From: Eledone cirrhosa
Taxonomy: Eukaryota; Mollusca; Cephalopoda; Octopoda; Eledonidae
Assembly (NCBI GenBank): GCA_964016885.1
Contig: OZ024743.1
Coordinates: 193,433,655-193,497,654 of the forward strand
DNA length: 64,000 nt
Direction of reading: 5' to 3'
Each line of letters opens with the position of its first letter. Positions within the stretch are counted from its first letter, which is position 1. Under the pieces are notes generated by a model. It made no database searches. It was not told the DNA's origin and saw nothing but the letters and a program-made list of their open reading frames with translations. This document shows positions 27,201 to 31,640 of the stretch, piece after piece. The position numbers and the translations under genes are program-made.

Positions 27201-30166
27201 GTAGAGAAGGATAGAGAGGATGAAAGAGTGGAAGAGAGAGGATGTGAGAAAAAGAGAAAGAGAGTAAAATAGAGAAAGGTAATATGTTCTAAAATATATT
27301 GTTACTTCCATATTACACCTGGGAATTTCCAGGTACTCCTAATAGTACATATATATAAGATGGAAAAGTGATTAATTGAATGAGAGAATGAAAGTGATAA
27401 TGGAGAAAAGGGAAGATGTTGGGGGGGGGGGGGCGATATTTATGTTATGCATTTTTAAAGCTAGAGGTAGTGCAGTTACACATTTTAAACTTTTGAATTA
27501 AATTTATTTCTTCAGATTTGTTTCAAATAAGATGGGTGGAGCTATTTCTCGAGAACAAGTAAAAAACTTCAGTTGGGAGTTACCTCTTGCCATGCTTCAA
27601 CACGAATATGCCTCAAATATTGTCTCAATTGGGTCAATTAAATTTGGTAACCAATTCCACAGAGCTTTGCTATATAAGGTATTTGATGCAATAAATCCTG
27701 TTTTGTGATAGTGGTGTGGCAGTGCCACAATAAAATACACCTGGGACCAGGGCTGGATTTAATGGGGAACACATAACAGCTAATGTATTGGCAGCAGTTG
27801 CCTAAATGGTAGAGTTTTCATGAGACAACAGACTTATCAACATCTTCTCTACTTCTAGTTCATGTAATATTTTACGACTCTCAGTTACAAAATAATTCAT
27901 GAAGCATTAATAATTGTGAAGGTGTGTGACTTTGTGGTTAGGGTATTTGGTTTATAATCATAAAGTTGTGAGTTCACTTCCTGGTGGCGTGTTGTGTCCA
28001 TGAGCAAAACTCTTTATTTCACGTTGCTCCACTCCACTCAGCTGATAAAAATGAGTTGTACTTGTAATTTGAATGGCCAGCCTTGTCACATTCTGTGTCA
28101 CGCTGAATCTTACCGCGAACTATGTTAAGGGTATGCATGTATGTGGATTGCTCAGCCACTTACACATTAATTTCATGAGCAGGCTGTTCTGTTGATAAGA
28201 TCAACAGGAACACTCATCATTGTAACCGACTGAGTGCCTTCTTTCTTTAATAGATGTTAGCCTCTCATTGGCTACATGTATTCTTTAGTTATTGAATTAT
28301 CAAAGTGTTGGGAGCCAGGGCTGGATTTAATGGGGGGCAAAGGGGGCCTCCCAAAGTCTAAATCCAACCCTGCCTGGAAGTGTTTGGCATTTGGAAGGGC
28401 ATTCAGCCATAGAAACTATGCCAAAAAATGAAACATATGTGCAAGATGCAGTTGTTTGATATGTCTGGATTCAGAACTCTACATCTTGTCTAACTCCTGC
28501 AATTATGGAAAATAGGTGCAAAATGGCAGCAGCAGCTGATGATGACAATGATGATGGTGACAATGATAACAATTATTAGTGTATAAACTAAATTGTTTAT
28601 GGGATTATATTTCAAGAGTAAGAGTAAGGCGTAAGAAATATGCAAATGTATATTTTCCATATTTCAAAACATAAAATAAAAAATTGTGGTCTAATATTTG
28701 TTTTTCTTTTGTGACTTTAGGTATTAGCTGATCGTGTCCTTATAAGGTGCTCTCTTGTACATGGCGATTTCTTCAAGGCATGGAATATTGTGATGCTTGA
28801 AAATAATGAACAAGAAACTTTACATGAAAAACATACTGAAGAAAAGGTGAGATAGCCAAATTACATAATATGTAATCCTTTAGCATTTACATTACTATAT
28901 GTTTACTATTATATTTTCATGGTAAAGGCTATACCTCACATAATTATCTCACTTAATATCGAATCTATGAGATTTTGATATTATTTATTTTAAGAATAAT
29001 ACATTAACATCAGTATGAGTGGTTAGTTACAGCCAGTTTGAACAGAAAGATAGGATAGAATTCTAGCTGGAAACGGCTGGTTTAGATGCTAAAGGGTTAA
29101 GAGAAAATCTCCAGGTTTATCCAGTTTACCACTGAAGCCTATAAGGAAGCCTCAATGTGGTTACCTAATTTGCTAGAAATAGCAGCCAAATTACACCCTA
29201 ATGTTAAAAAGCACTCAGTCCACTTTATACAGGGGTTGTACTGGTTCCATGACAAAAAGCACCCTGCAAATCGGTCACACTGGCATCATGACAAAAAAGC
29301 ACCTCGTTCACCTTGTTAGGTGGTTGTACAGGTGCCATGATGAAAAGCACCCAGTCCACTCTGTATGGTGGTTGTGCTGGTGCTATGACAAAAAACAATT
29401 GGTCTACCCAGTAAAATGGTTGCACAAGGTGCCATGATGAAAAGCACCCAACCCATTCTGTAAACTGGTAGTGATGGTGCCATGAAAAAAGCAATACATG
29501 CTGTAATGTGGTTGGCATTAGGAAAGGCATCTAACCATAGAAAACAGCCAAAAAACAGTGTATGAGCAAGACATGGTCACCTGACCTGGCTAGCCTCATA
29601 ACATGACATGAATATTAATTAAAATATGGATGAGCTGAGAGGGAGAGAAACTGTGTATAAGAGGAATCAAATGTAGTGTGCAAGAGAGAAAACTGCACTG
29701 GTATGGCCATGTGATGTGTTTGGAAAATGATAGTTGGATGAAGAAATGCCTGGAGTTCCAAGTAGAAGTAAGTTACAGCAGAAAAAGACCAAGGAAAATC
29801 TGGGCAGTGGAGATGAAAGAACACATCATGTGGAGGGATGTTGTGCTGGAAAAGACATGTCCAACTTATTCAAACATGGAAAAGTGTATGTAAAAAGGAG
29901 GGAGGGGTGGAGGGGGAGAAAGAGCATGACGGCAGATTGAGTGTTTTAGGTTTTGGAATAAAAAATGGAATGCAGATATTAAATTTTATTCTGTAGAAAT
30001 ACCGAAGATAGCAGCAATGTCTAAAACATACACTGTCGACATTTTATTTCTTTTTCAGAAGAAGGAAATTTTACCTCTGAAAACCTACATTGTTGATCTC
30101 ATTCACGATCCTGGTCAACTCATTTTAGTTGACACTCCAGAGGCAATACGTTATTGTACGATGTAA
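1176..30166 (+). CDS. ARMC3: ARMC3 orthologue, 17 exons, 5'-partial
   Basis: Seventeen exons join in frame (1176-1351, 3582-3708, 4395-4534, 6323-6452, 7189-7302, 9120-9272, 10399-10507, 14091-14267, 14896-14971, 15553-15689, 16368-16492, 20887-21025, 24699-24773, 25933-26148, 27516-27678, 28721-28846, 30059-30166) and give about 762 residues. Exons e1-e11 encode consecutive armadillo repeats, with motifs such as [19 protein letters not shown] and [11 protein letters not shown]. Exons e12-e14 form a charged linker. Exons e15-e17 encode the C-terminal EDR1-type domain ([52 protein letters not shown]). Order, spacing and C-terminal end agree with vertebrate ARMC3 (about 870 residues), so roughly 100 N-terminal residues lie upstream of the window. 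Known for the family: testis-enriched and linked to sperm flagellum formation. That role here is inference. A lysine-rich insertion (e4/e5) is unlike vertebrate ARMC3. Splice sites were assigned by eye. Confidence 0.92.
2045..2236 (+). mobile_element. SINE-A copy (tRNA-derived)
   Basis: Head GGATTGGCAGTATCGGTAG, B-box-like GAGTTCAAATCCCGCC, body GGGGTCGATAAAATAAAGTA and tail GTGCCAAAAGTAGAAACAAT. This is the reference copy for the family label used here. Confidence 0.85.
2385..2930 (+). repeat. LINE-1-type 3' tail with 48-bp array
   Basis: Units of 48 bp (GTGTCATGACAAAAAGCA cores starting at 2465, 2513, 2561, 2609 and on) alternate two variants, giving a 96-bp higher order. The block ends with the standard LINE-1 tail (GTTGGGGTTAGGAAAGGCAT ... 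GATGATGGTGATGATT). Confidence 0.8.
3258..3581. repeat. 36-bp minisatellite, 9 units, ending at a splice site
   Basis: Nine units of TATAATAGTTAATAATTTGA plus 16 more bases. The last unit ends TTTATAG, which is the acceptor of ARMC3 e2. Earlier units carry CTATAATAG at the equivalent place. Confidence 0.93.
3582..3708 (+). CDS. ARMC3: ARMC3 exon e2
   Basis: Acceptor tttatag ends at 3581, exactly the last base of a nine-copy 36-bp minisatellite. Donor gtgagt starts at 3709. It encodes [20 protein letters not shown] then [19 protein letters not shown], the next armadillo repeat, and ends in phase 1. Confidence 0.92.
3776..4170 (+). repeat. Dispersed repeat R1
   Basis: Its second half (CCTTTACTTTCCCATACAGTC region) is inverted at about 10985-11165, and its first half resembles 450-605. 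Class not determined. Confidence 0.55.
4395..4534 (+). CDS. ARMC3: ARMC3 exon e3
   Basis: Acceptor ttttcag (to 4394), donor gtgagt at 4535. It encodes [19 protein letters not shown] and [21 protein letters not shown] large ATC microsatellite starts about 60 bases downstream of the donor. Confidence 0.92.
4596..4912. repeat. ATC/ACC microsatellite
   Basis: A run of about 320 bases of CAT/CAC triplets in the intron after ARMC3 e3. All long frames across it are low-complexity artefacts. Confidence 0.95.
5189..5475 (+). mobile_element. SINE-C copy (tRNA-derived)
   Basis: tRNA-like head GTGGCCTAGTGGTAAGGGTG with B-box GTGGGTTTGATTCCTGG. The body contains CTCAGCTGAAAATGAGTACC and ends AGCCTTCTGGCTTAAAACAG. 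A second copy is at 24797. Confidence 0.8.
5879..6046 (-). mobile_element. SINE-A copy, older
   Basis: Reverse-oriented SINE-A with the internal GGGGAAAGTCGATTAAATTG variant. It is truncated at its tRNA head where the younger copy at 6055 begins. Confidence 0.75.
6055..6231 (-). mobile_element. SINE-A copy with target duplication
   Basis: A nearly full SINE-A bounded by the direct repeat CATAAATAAT (6045-6054 and 6232-6241). It was inserted into or beside the older copy. Confidence 0.8.
6323..6452 (+). CDS. ARMC3: ARMC3 exon e4 with start of Lys-rich insertion
   Basis: Acceptor cttttcag (to 6322), donor gtgaga at 6453. It encodes [20 protein letters not shown], then a run of about 18 residues dominated by Lys, Gly and Ser ([16 protein letters not shown]). 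The lysine run is not in the vertebrate ARMC3 armadillo array as I know it. Confidence 0.9.
6453..7188. other. ARMC3 intron 4
   Basis: Bases 6536-6660 resemble the arm of the large inverted repeat at 22310 (AAAGTTTGCTTGAAGCATTG). There is a GATA/GA microsatellite near 7066-7096. Nothing else recognised. Confidence 0.5.
7189..7302 (+). CDS. ARMC3: ARMC3 exon e5
   Basis: Acceptor ctatgtag (to 7188), donor gtaaat at 7303. It encodes [20 protein letters not shown] then [18 protein letters not shown], returning from the basic insertion to an armadillo helix. Confidence 0.9.
7439..7640. repeat. CAG/CAA microsatellite
   Basis: About 200 bases of interrupted CAGCAA triplets in the intron after ARMC3 e5. 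It is non-coding here despite the open frames. Confidence 0.95.
7977..8423. mobile_element. Foldback element interrupted by a SINE
   Basis: The left arm (from ATGTATTTGTGAGATTTATA through TTTGCAAGCAAACAGCC) pairs with the right arm (GGCTGTTTGCTTGCAAACGA, then, after the SINE at 8233-8391, ATTCAATATAAAACTCACGA). Without the SINE it is a hairpin of about 290 bp with a short loop near 8130. Confidence 0.85.
8233..8391 (+). mobile_element. SINE-A copy nested in foldback
   Basis: Head GATTAGCAGTATCGGTAG, B-box GAGTTCAAATCCCACC, tail GTGCCAAAAGTAGAAACAAT. It splits the right arm of the hairpin. Confidence 0.85.
8820..8975 (-). repeat. Dispersed repeat R2 (LINE-2-associated)
   Basis: The reverse complement matches 12585-12720 (CTCCGAGCTA, CAAAGACCCT, AGGAACCCCATTT landmarks). 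Related text occurs at 15310-15450 and 59985. Confidence 0.6.
9120..9272 (+). CDS. ARMC3: ARMC3 exon e6 (also duplicated in antisense downstream)
   Basis: Acceptor ttttatag (to 9119), donor gtaagt at 9273. It encodes [20 protein letters not shown] and [20 protein letters not shown], an armadillo repeat. Most of this exon and about 130 bases of its upstream intron recur in reverse orientation at 27769-28350, within a later intron of the same gene. Confidence 0.92.
9294..9598 (-). repeat. LINE-1-type 3' tail, minus strand
   Basis: Starts with ATCATTGTTTAATGTCCATT and contains tandem 'GTGACACCTACATGACCACT' units. Coding part is missing. Confidence 0.7.
10040..10157 (+). mobile_element. SINE-A 3' fragment
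   Basis: Keeps CTTTACGGGGTTGATAGAAT to GTGCCTAAAGTAGAAGCAAT only. Confidence 0.7.
10176..10350 (+). mobile_element. SINE-A copy
   Basis: Head GATGGATTGGCAGAATTGGT to ATAATTGCTGGC. The tail is truncated just upstream of the ARMC3 e7 acceptor (10398). Confidence 0.8.
10399..10507 (+). CDS. ARMC3: ARMC3 exon e7
   Basis: Acceptor tgttacag (to 10398). Donor gtatgt at 10508 was chosen over gtttgt at 10504 because only the former keeps frame with e8. It encodes [20 protein letters not shown] and [16 protein letters not shown]. Confidence 0.88.
10602..11165 (-). repeat. LINE-4/R1 composite remnant
   Basis: The minus-strand (AAG/GGA)n tail at 10602-10646 is followed by a decayed element related to 26163-26600. 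Bases 10985-11165 are an inverted R1 copy. No intact frame. Confidence 0.5.
11214..11441 (+). mobile_element. SINE-A, divergent long subtype
   Basis: Contains GGGTCGATAAAATAAAGTAC plus the extra segment CAATATAATCGACTTTCCCC before TTGCTGGCCTTGTGCC. This matches the older, longer variants seen at 44908 and 47787. Confidence 0.7.
11442..12090. other. Intron without recognised elements
   Basis: AT-rich. No exon or repeat family recognised apart from a short CTCT run near 11826. Confidence 0.4.
12093..12416 (-). mobile_element. SINE-B copy (tRNA-derived, LINE-1-type tail)
   Basis: Reverse-oriented. The (ATC)n tail at 12096-12117 is next to TTTACATCTGCTTTTCCCTG, then CTGGATGCCTTTCCTAACAC, and finally the tRNA-like head in reverse (GCAAGGCCAATGCTCTAACC, AAGTCATGTGCCTC). 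Confidence 0.85.
12560..12960 (+). mobile_element. LINE-2 C-terminal fragment
   Basis: The frame reads [20 protein letters not shown] or, one frame over, [20 protein letters not shown] and KVCLRTL, with frameshifts. A (GAAAAAGAAGAA)-type tail begins near 12945. Confidence 0.7.
13345..13522 (-). repeat. LINE-1-type 3' tail
   Basis: TCATCATCATCATCACCGTT, TTACGTCCGTTCTTCCACGC, CTAGCATGGGTTAGACGGGT. This is the same tail as the LINE at 54264-55676, reversed. Confidence 0.75.
13805..14035. repeat. Inverted repeat in ARMC3 intron 7
   Basis: GGAATACAACTCGGGCTGTG (13816 region) pairs with CACAGCCTGAGTTGTATTCC (ending near 14031) and the pairing extends about 45 bases. It ends about 60 bases before the e8 acceptor. 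Confidence 0.85.
14091..14267 (+). CDS. ARMC3: ARMC3 exon e8
   Basis: Acceptor aaattctag (to 14090), donor gtaagt at 14268. It encodes [20 protein letters not shown] and [20 protein letters not shown]. Vertebrate ARMC3 has the same run (GAIANAATVLTNMA-like). A long ATC/ACC microsatellite follows the donor. Confidence 0.93.
14292..14715. repeat. ATC/ACC microsatellite with CAGAACTCTCAACA islands
   Basis: About 420 bases of CAT/CAC triplets, with repeated islands ATCAGAACTCTCAACAACAT (14380s and 14510s) showing segmental duplication within the array. Confidence 0.93.
14896..14971 (+). CDS. ARMC3: ARMC3 exon e9
   Basis: Acceptor tatttcag (to 14895), donor gtaagt at 14972. It is a short exon encoding [20 protein letters not shown] and SSRDE. 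Confidence 0.9.
15003..15460 (-). mobile_element. LINE-2 3' fragment with (GAA)n tail
   Basis: The TCC/TTC run 15006-15093 is the tail. The minus strand then carries the LINE-2 C-terminal text (GAGAGGGTTGTCAGGTCAGA in plus). R2-like text continues to 15460, including a 32-bp local duplication of TTAGAGTAACTCCCTGATCT. Confidence 0.75.
15553..15689 (+). CDS. ARMC3: ARMC3 exon e10
   Basis: Acceptor gaatcag (to 15552), donor gtaagt at 15690. It encodes [20 protein letters not shown] and [20 protein letters not shown], matching the LRNSGGLEPLVELLRS region of vertebrate ARMC3. Confidence 0.93.
15830..16065 (-). mobile_element. LINE-2 C-terminal fragment
   Basis: The minus-strand frame reads [20 protein letters not shown] then [20 protein letters not shown] and QQPSQE with stop. 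It is the clearest LINE-2 C-terminus in the window. Confidence 0.8.
16368..16492 (+). CDS. ARMC3: ARMC3 exon e11
   Basis: Acceptor tttccaag (to 16367). The next AG (16368-16369) would create an immediate stop, which decides the site. Donor gtaaga at 16493. It encodes [20 protein letters not shown] and [20 protein letters not shown], the last armadillo segment. Confidence 0.9.
16525..16790 (-). mobile_element. LINE-3 3' fragment
   Basis: (AAT)n at 16530-16545, then in reverse the GTTGTAGTGCACCTGAGC tail and the C-terminal text matching the copy at 52765 (CCTGCTTCAG, AAATTCACCAACACTATC). Confidence 0.75.
16920..17115. repeat. TA/TATG microsatellite
   Basis: Alternating TATATA with TGTA interruptions. 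The YIYI-type frames through it are artefacts. Confidence 0.95.
17170..17312 (+). mobile_element. SINE-E copy with LINE-3-type tail
   Basis: tRNA-like head CTCAGTGGCCTAGTGGTAGG with a B-box-like GGGCTTCAATCTC, then TTGTAGTGCACCTGAGCATT and TACACAATAATT. The latter is the LINE-3 3' end. Confidence 0.7.
17510..17706 (-). repeat. LINE-1-type 3' tail
   Basis: TCATCATCATCATCATCATT followed by tail text to ACACCAACCACATTTACAAT. It directly precedes another copy. Confidence 0.7.
17707..19087 (-). mobile_element. LINE-1 copy, 5'-truncated, frameshifted
   Basis: The minus strand encodes the thumb and C-terminal part ([40 protein letters not shown]) and, in a second frame, the end of the RT plus zinc motif ([17 protein letters not shown]). 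There is a frameshift near 18650. The 5' truncation is at about 19087. Confidence 0.88.
19088..19774. other. Intron 11, no gene seen
   Basis: AT microsatellite 19180-19215 and AT-rich sequence. The text GCATGACTGGGGTAGGAAAT resembles 16879. Confidence 0.4.
19775..20110 (+). mobile_element. SINE-D copy (tRNA-derived)
   Basis: Head GCACATGGCTTTGTGGTTAG, B-box GTGAGTTTGATTCCTGG, body GAGTTGTACCTGTAATTTGA. The second copy is at 27913. Confidence 0.8.
20555..20810. repeat. Dispersed repeat R3 (uninterrupted copy)
   Basis: AGAATAACATTACAAATATA, then GAGGAACCTCACAAAAAACA and GGTTGTTTCAGTACCTTAGC. The same element is at 59680-59890, interrupted by a SINE, and partly at 31100-31640. Its end is palindromic (GTACCTTAGC... 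/ ...GGTACTTAG). Confidence 0.7.
20887..21025 (+). CDS. ARMC3: ARMC3 exon e12 (linker)
   Basis: Acceptor ttccacag (to 20886), donor gtaagt at 21026. It encodes [20 protein letters not shown] and [16 protein letters not shown]. It corresponds to the DGFYDYGR region after the armadillo array. The preceding intron is about 4.4 kb and full of repeats. Confidence 0.9.
21196..21424. repeat. Dispersed repeat R4, copy 1
   Basis: GTCGACGCGATGGTCCTGGT to GCTTCGTTGATGCTGTACTA. Two related copies follow within 900 bases. Confidence 0.8.
21854..22035. repeat. Dispersed repeat R4, copy 2
   Basis: Same start (GTCGACGTGATGGTCCAGGT) and end, with an internal deletion after GAATTCAGTC. Confidence 0.8.
22116..22320. 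repeat. Dispersed repeat R4, copy 3
   Basis: Starts at TTTTCCTGAGTTCAG and ends GCTTCGTTGATGCTGTACTA. It is more diverged, and its end abuts a TA run. Confidence 0.75.
22375..22850. repeat. Large near-perfect inverted repeat (205-bp arms)
   Basis: Arms 22375-22581 and 22646-22850 are complementary with only about two substitutions. The loop is about 64 bases and includes a 15-base C run. It lies in ARMC3 intron 12. Confidence 0.93.
22851..22927. repeat. TA microsatellite
   Basis: About 75 bases of TA immediately after the inverted repeat arm. Confidence 0.95.
22928..23679. other. Intron 12, no gene seen
   Basis: A short internal duplication (TCCCCTGAATCTGGAAGTTT versus TTCCTCTAAATCTGAAATTT). 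Otherwise unrecognised. Confidence 0.4.
23682..24058 (+). mobile_element. SINE-B copy, complete-looking
   Basis: Head GGAGGCACATGGCTTAGTGG, B-box GTGAGTTCAATTCTCAG, body CTCAGCTGTAGAAATGAGAT. The tail GTTGGTGTTAGGAAGGGCAT to AGCGGACGTAAA(ATGATG)n is the LINE-1 3' end. About 20 bases of the head (after GAGCA) are deleted relative to other copies. Confidence 0.88.
24203..24320. repeat. Inverted repeat (55-bp arms)
   Basis: ATAGAAAAGCTTCTACAGGA pairs perfectly with TCCTGTAGAAGCTTTTCTAT across an ~10-base loop. It follows a TA run. Confidence 0.93.
24460..24600. repeat. CTG/CTA triplet microsatellite
   Basis: About 140 bases of TTC, CTG and CTA triplets, about 100 bases before the ARMC3 e13 acceptor. 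Confidence 0.93.
24699..24773 (+). CDS. ARMC3: ARMC3 exon e13 (charged linker)
   Basis: Acceptor ctttgtag (to 24698), donor gtaagc at 24774. It encodes [20 protein letters not shown] then LKIK. It is short and low in complexity, and is assigned by frame fit and splice sites. Confidence 0.82.
24797..25080 (+). mobile_element. SINE-C copy
   Basis: Head GGTGCGTGGCCAGTGGTAAG (one base shorter than 5189), B-box GTGGGTTTGATTCCAGG, and end AGCCTTCTGACTTAAGACAG. Confidence 0.8.
25084..25312 (-). mobile_element. TTAA-flanked MITE, copy 1
   Basis: TTAA at both ends, with imperfect terminal inverted repeats (CGCATTAGCATTTA / AAATGCTAAAGAG). Its orientation is opposite to the copies at 28872, 44520 and 61171. 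Confidence 0.85.
25381..25495 (-). mobile_element. SINE-A 3' fragment, old subtype
   Basis: TTTAGGCACAGAGCCAGCAA then TAAAGTTGATTAAATCAACC, the long subtype in reverse. Confidence 0.7.
25933..26148 (+). CDS. ARMC3: ARMC3 exon e14 (acidic linker)
   Basis: Acceptor cattttag (to 25932), donor gtaagt at 26149. It encodes [20 protein letters not shown], an acidic stretch, then [20 protein letters not shown] just ahead of the EDR1 domain. Confidence 0.9.
26163..26600 (-). mobile_element. LINE-4 C-terminal fragment
   Basis: The minus strand in mixed frames gives the '[16 protein letters not shown]' pattern seen at the C-terminus of many non-LTR elements, followed by a (GAAGAA) tail at 26170. It is decayed. 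Confidence 0.6.
26630..26735 (-). mobile_element. SINE-A 3' fragment, old subtype
   Basis: TTTAGGCATAAGGCTAGCAG and AAGGTTGATTAAATTAACCC mark the long subtype. Confidence 0.65.
26866..27149. mobile_element. TA-flanked MITE (mariner/Tc1-like)
   Basis: CAGTGGAACCTTGGTTC at the left end pairs with GAACTGAGGTTCCTCTG at the right end. Each end is flanked by TA (26864-26865 and 27150-27151). It is 284 bp long with no transposase frame. Confidence 0.8.
27516..27678 (+). CDS. ARMC3: ARMC3 exon e15 (EDR1 domain)
   Basis: Acceptor tttcttcag (to 27515), donor gtattt at 27679. It encodes [20 protein letters not shown] and [20 protein letters not shown], the opening of the EDR1/CTR1-like domain. Confidence 0.92.
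27769..28350 (-). pseudogene. Antisense decayed copy of ARMC3 exon e6 and flank, split by a SINE
   Basis: The reverse complement of 27769-27884 matches about 116 bases of e6 (9120-9236) with about five substitutions in the first 108. One turns CAG into the in-frame stop TAG, and the acceptor ttatag has become ttgtaa. Intron homology continues through 27885-27912 and, after a SINE at 27913-28244, through about 28248-28350 (equivalent to about 8990-9119). The copy lies in the intron between e15 and e16 of the same gene, on the opposite strand. Confidence 0.93.
27913..28244 (+). mobile_element. SINE-D copy inside the antisense exon copy
   Basis: Head GTGTGACTTTGTGGTTAGGG, B-box GTGAGTTCACTTCCTGG, and the same body as 19775. 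A diverged target duplication is visible (TTAATAATTGT / TTAATAGATGT). Confidence 0.85.
28721..28846 (+). CDS. ARMC3: ARMC3 exon e16 (EDR1 domain)
   Basis: Acceptor gactttag (to 28720), donor gtgaga at 28847. It encodes [20 protein letters not shown] and [12 protein letters not shown]. The vertebrate counterpart has the same CSLVRGEY..AWN pattern. Confidence 0.93.
28872..29100 (+). mobile_element. TTAA-flanked MITE, copy 2
   Basis: Left end TAATCCTTTAGCATTTAC, right end GATGCTAAAGGGTTAA. The left TTAA is mutated. Confidence 0.8.
29200..29625 (+). repeat. LINE-1-type tail array, diverged
   Basis: Degenerate units AAAAAGCACCC...GGTGCCATGA, five to six copies of about 45-50 bp, then GTATGAGCAAGACATGGTCA. 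Homologous to 2385-2930. Confidence 0.7.
29626..29945 (+). mobile_element. LINE-1 C-terminal remnant, decayed
   Basis: The frame reads [20 protein letters not shown] and [14 protein letters not shown], matching the [16 protein letters not shown] region of intact copies. The tail array lies 5' of it, so two insertions are adjacent. Confidence 0.75.
30059..30166 (+). CDS. ARMC3: ARMC3 terminal exon e17
   Basis: Acceptor tttttcag (to 30058). It encodes [20 protein letters not shown] then AIRYCTM and stop TAA at 30164-30166. Vertebrate ARMC3 ends at the equivalent point, a few residues after the VDL..PG motif. This argues for a genuine stop rather than splicing at the GT inside ATGTAA. Confidence 0.9.
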   Translation, partial: KKEILPLKTYIVDLIHDPGQLILVDTPEAIRYCTM

Positions 30167-30180
30167 TTCTTTGTTTTGGA

Positions 30181-30186
30181 AATAAA
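30181..30186 (+). terminator. Candidate polyadenylation signal of ARMC3
   Basis: AATAAA lies 15 bases after the ARMC3 stop codon. The implied 3'UTR would be very short. In an AT-rich genome AATAAA is common, so the position rather than the motif is the support. Confidence 0.5.
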
Positions 30187-30920
30187 ATACCTACTAAGTA
30201 GCATAATTTCATGTATATTTATATATATATTTCAAAAGTAAAAGATGTATATATATATAGAGAGAGAGCTATATATCCAAGAGAATACATAATATATTGT
30301 ATATATACAATGCACATATTTCAAAGAAAAATATGTACTGTAGATGTAGTCAATAGAATTCCCTATAGCTATATTTTGTGTTTAGTAAACTGCAACCTAA
30401 AATCGATCTATGTAATTGATTATCGATCACAAACTATGGATTTTGGTTAAGTTAAGGGAGATGCTAAACAGTACTTTCTTGTGTATAAAAGAGTCACCAC
30501 GTAAAAAATTAGAATTTAGATTTGGTAAGCAAAGGAAAACAGAAATATTTAGAGAACGAGTAACAGTATGAGAATTAGATAATCAAAATACAATTATATA
30601 CATTGACCTGAAGCTACAAAAAGACGAATTCTATAAGGAAGTTACTTCACTATCATAGAAAGGAAAATAAAATTCAATAAAAAGTTTGTCGGTAACAAAA
30701 TAAAAAGCAAGGGAGATAATTAAAACGGGTAAATAAAAGAGTCTTCTCCCCTATTTACATATTTTTTATTTAGTTTTGTTTCTTAAAGAAATAAACGAAT
30801 ACATACATGCTCTCCATACGTAGATTACAGTTAGCGTGTAGATTGGCAGGATTAGTAGACTGTCGAAATAAAGTTTCATTAAATATATAAATAAATAACA
30901 TTACAAATTGAAAATATAAA
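30187..30920. other. Region downstream of ARMC3
   Basis: AT-rich, no gene or clear repeat. A short TA/GA microsatellite lies at 30245-30270. Confidence 0.4.
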
Positions 30921-30924
30921 TGTG

Positions 30925-31640
30925 GGGGTCATTGCTTCCGCTGCCGAACCGAATAAAATTCGGAAAAACCTGGACTTATCAAATAATTATCTTTTCCAAC
31001 CTGTGCCGTTCGAGACGTTTAGTGGAGTTGGGTTGCTGACAGCGAGGTTCTTGTCATCACTGGCAGCTCACCTTACTGATGTTTCAGCTGATGCACGTGT
31101 GGATGCCCGGTTGTTTCAGTGCCTTAGTCTCGCCATCACCCGTGGTAATACTTGTTTCTACTTTAGGCACAAGGCCAGCAATTACCCAGTGCATTACTGG
31201 TACTTTATTTTATCGACCCCGTAAGGATGAAAGGCAAAGTCAACCTCGGCGGGATTTGAACTCAGATCGTAAAGGGACGTAACTATGCTTGAAAGCATGG
31301 CGTCCGACCCTCTACCGATACCGCCATTCCACCGCCCTCACCCGTGGTAATACTGCGAGCGTGTTGGCTTGCCTGAAAGTGTTAGTTAACCCCAAAGGTG
31401 TGAGGTGCGGCCGATTGTCGCACTTGGTGGTGAATTGTGCCCCCCCCTTTCCTTTATCATTATTGTTCAATGATTATATTATATTTTTATACACGGCTTA
31501 GACATTATATTTGTAATGTTTTTCTCAACGAATTGCTATCAATTTATAATGTTATTTACGCATTTGTAATGTTATTCAACTGTAAATTTATACAATTGTA
31601 AATAAAGCCTTTGTTATTATATATATAACTAGCAGCAGGA
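30925..31640. repeat. Dispersed repeat R3-related, interrupted by a SINE
   Basis: GGTTGTTTCAGTGCCTTAGT and CACCCGTGGTAATACTGCGA are shared in part with 20730-20770. The SINE at 31153-31337 splits it. Confidence 0.65.
31153..31337 (-). mobile_element. SINE-A copy with 17-bp target duplication
   Basis: TCACCCGTGGTAATACT occurs perfectly at 31136-31152 and 31338-31354. Between them is a SINE-A in reverse, running from TGTTTCTACTTTAGGCACAA to CCGATACCGCCATTCCACCG. This is a clean LINE-type insertion. Confidence 0.95.

Noticed and set aside
30157..30166. Splicing out of ARMC3 e17 before its stop (gtacga or gtaatt)
   Set aside because: The stop matches the known C-terminal position of ARMC3 and is followed by AATAAA. 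The donors are weak. Kept only as a low-confidence alternative.
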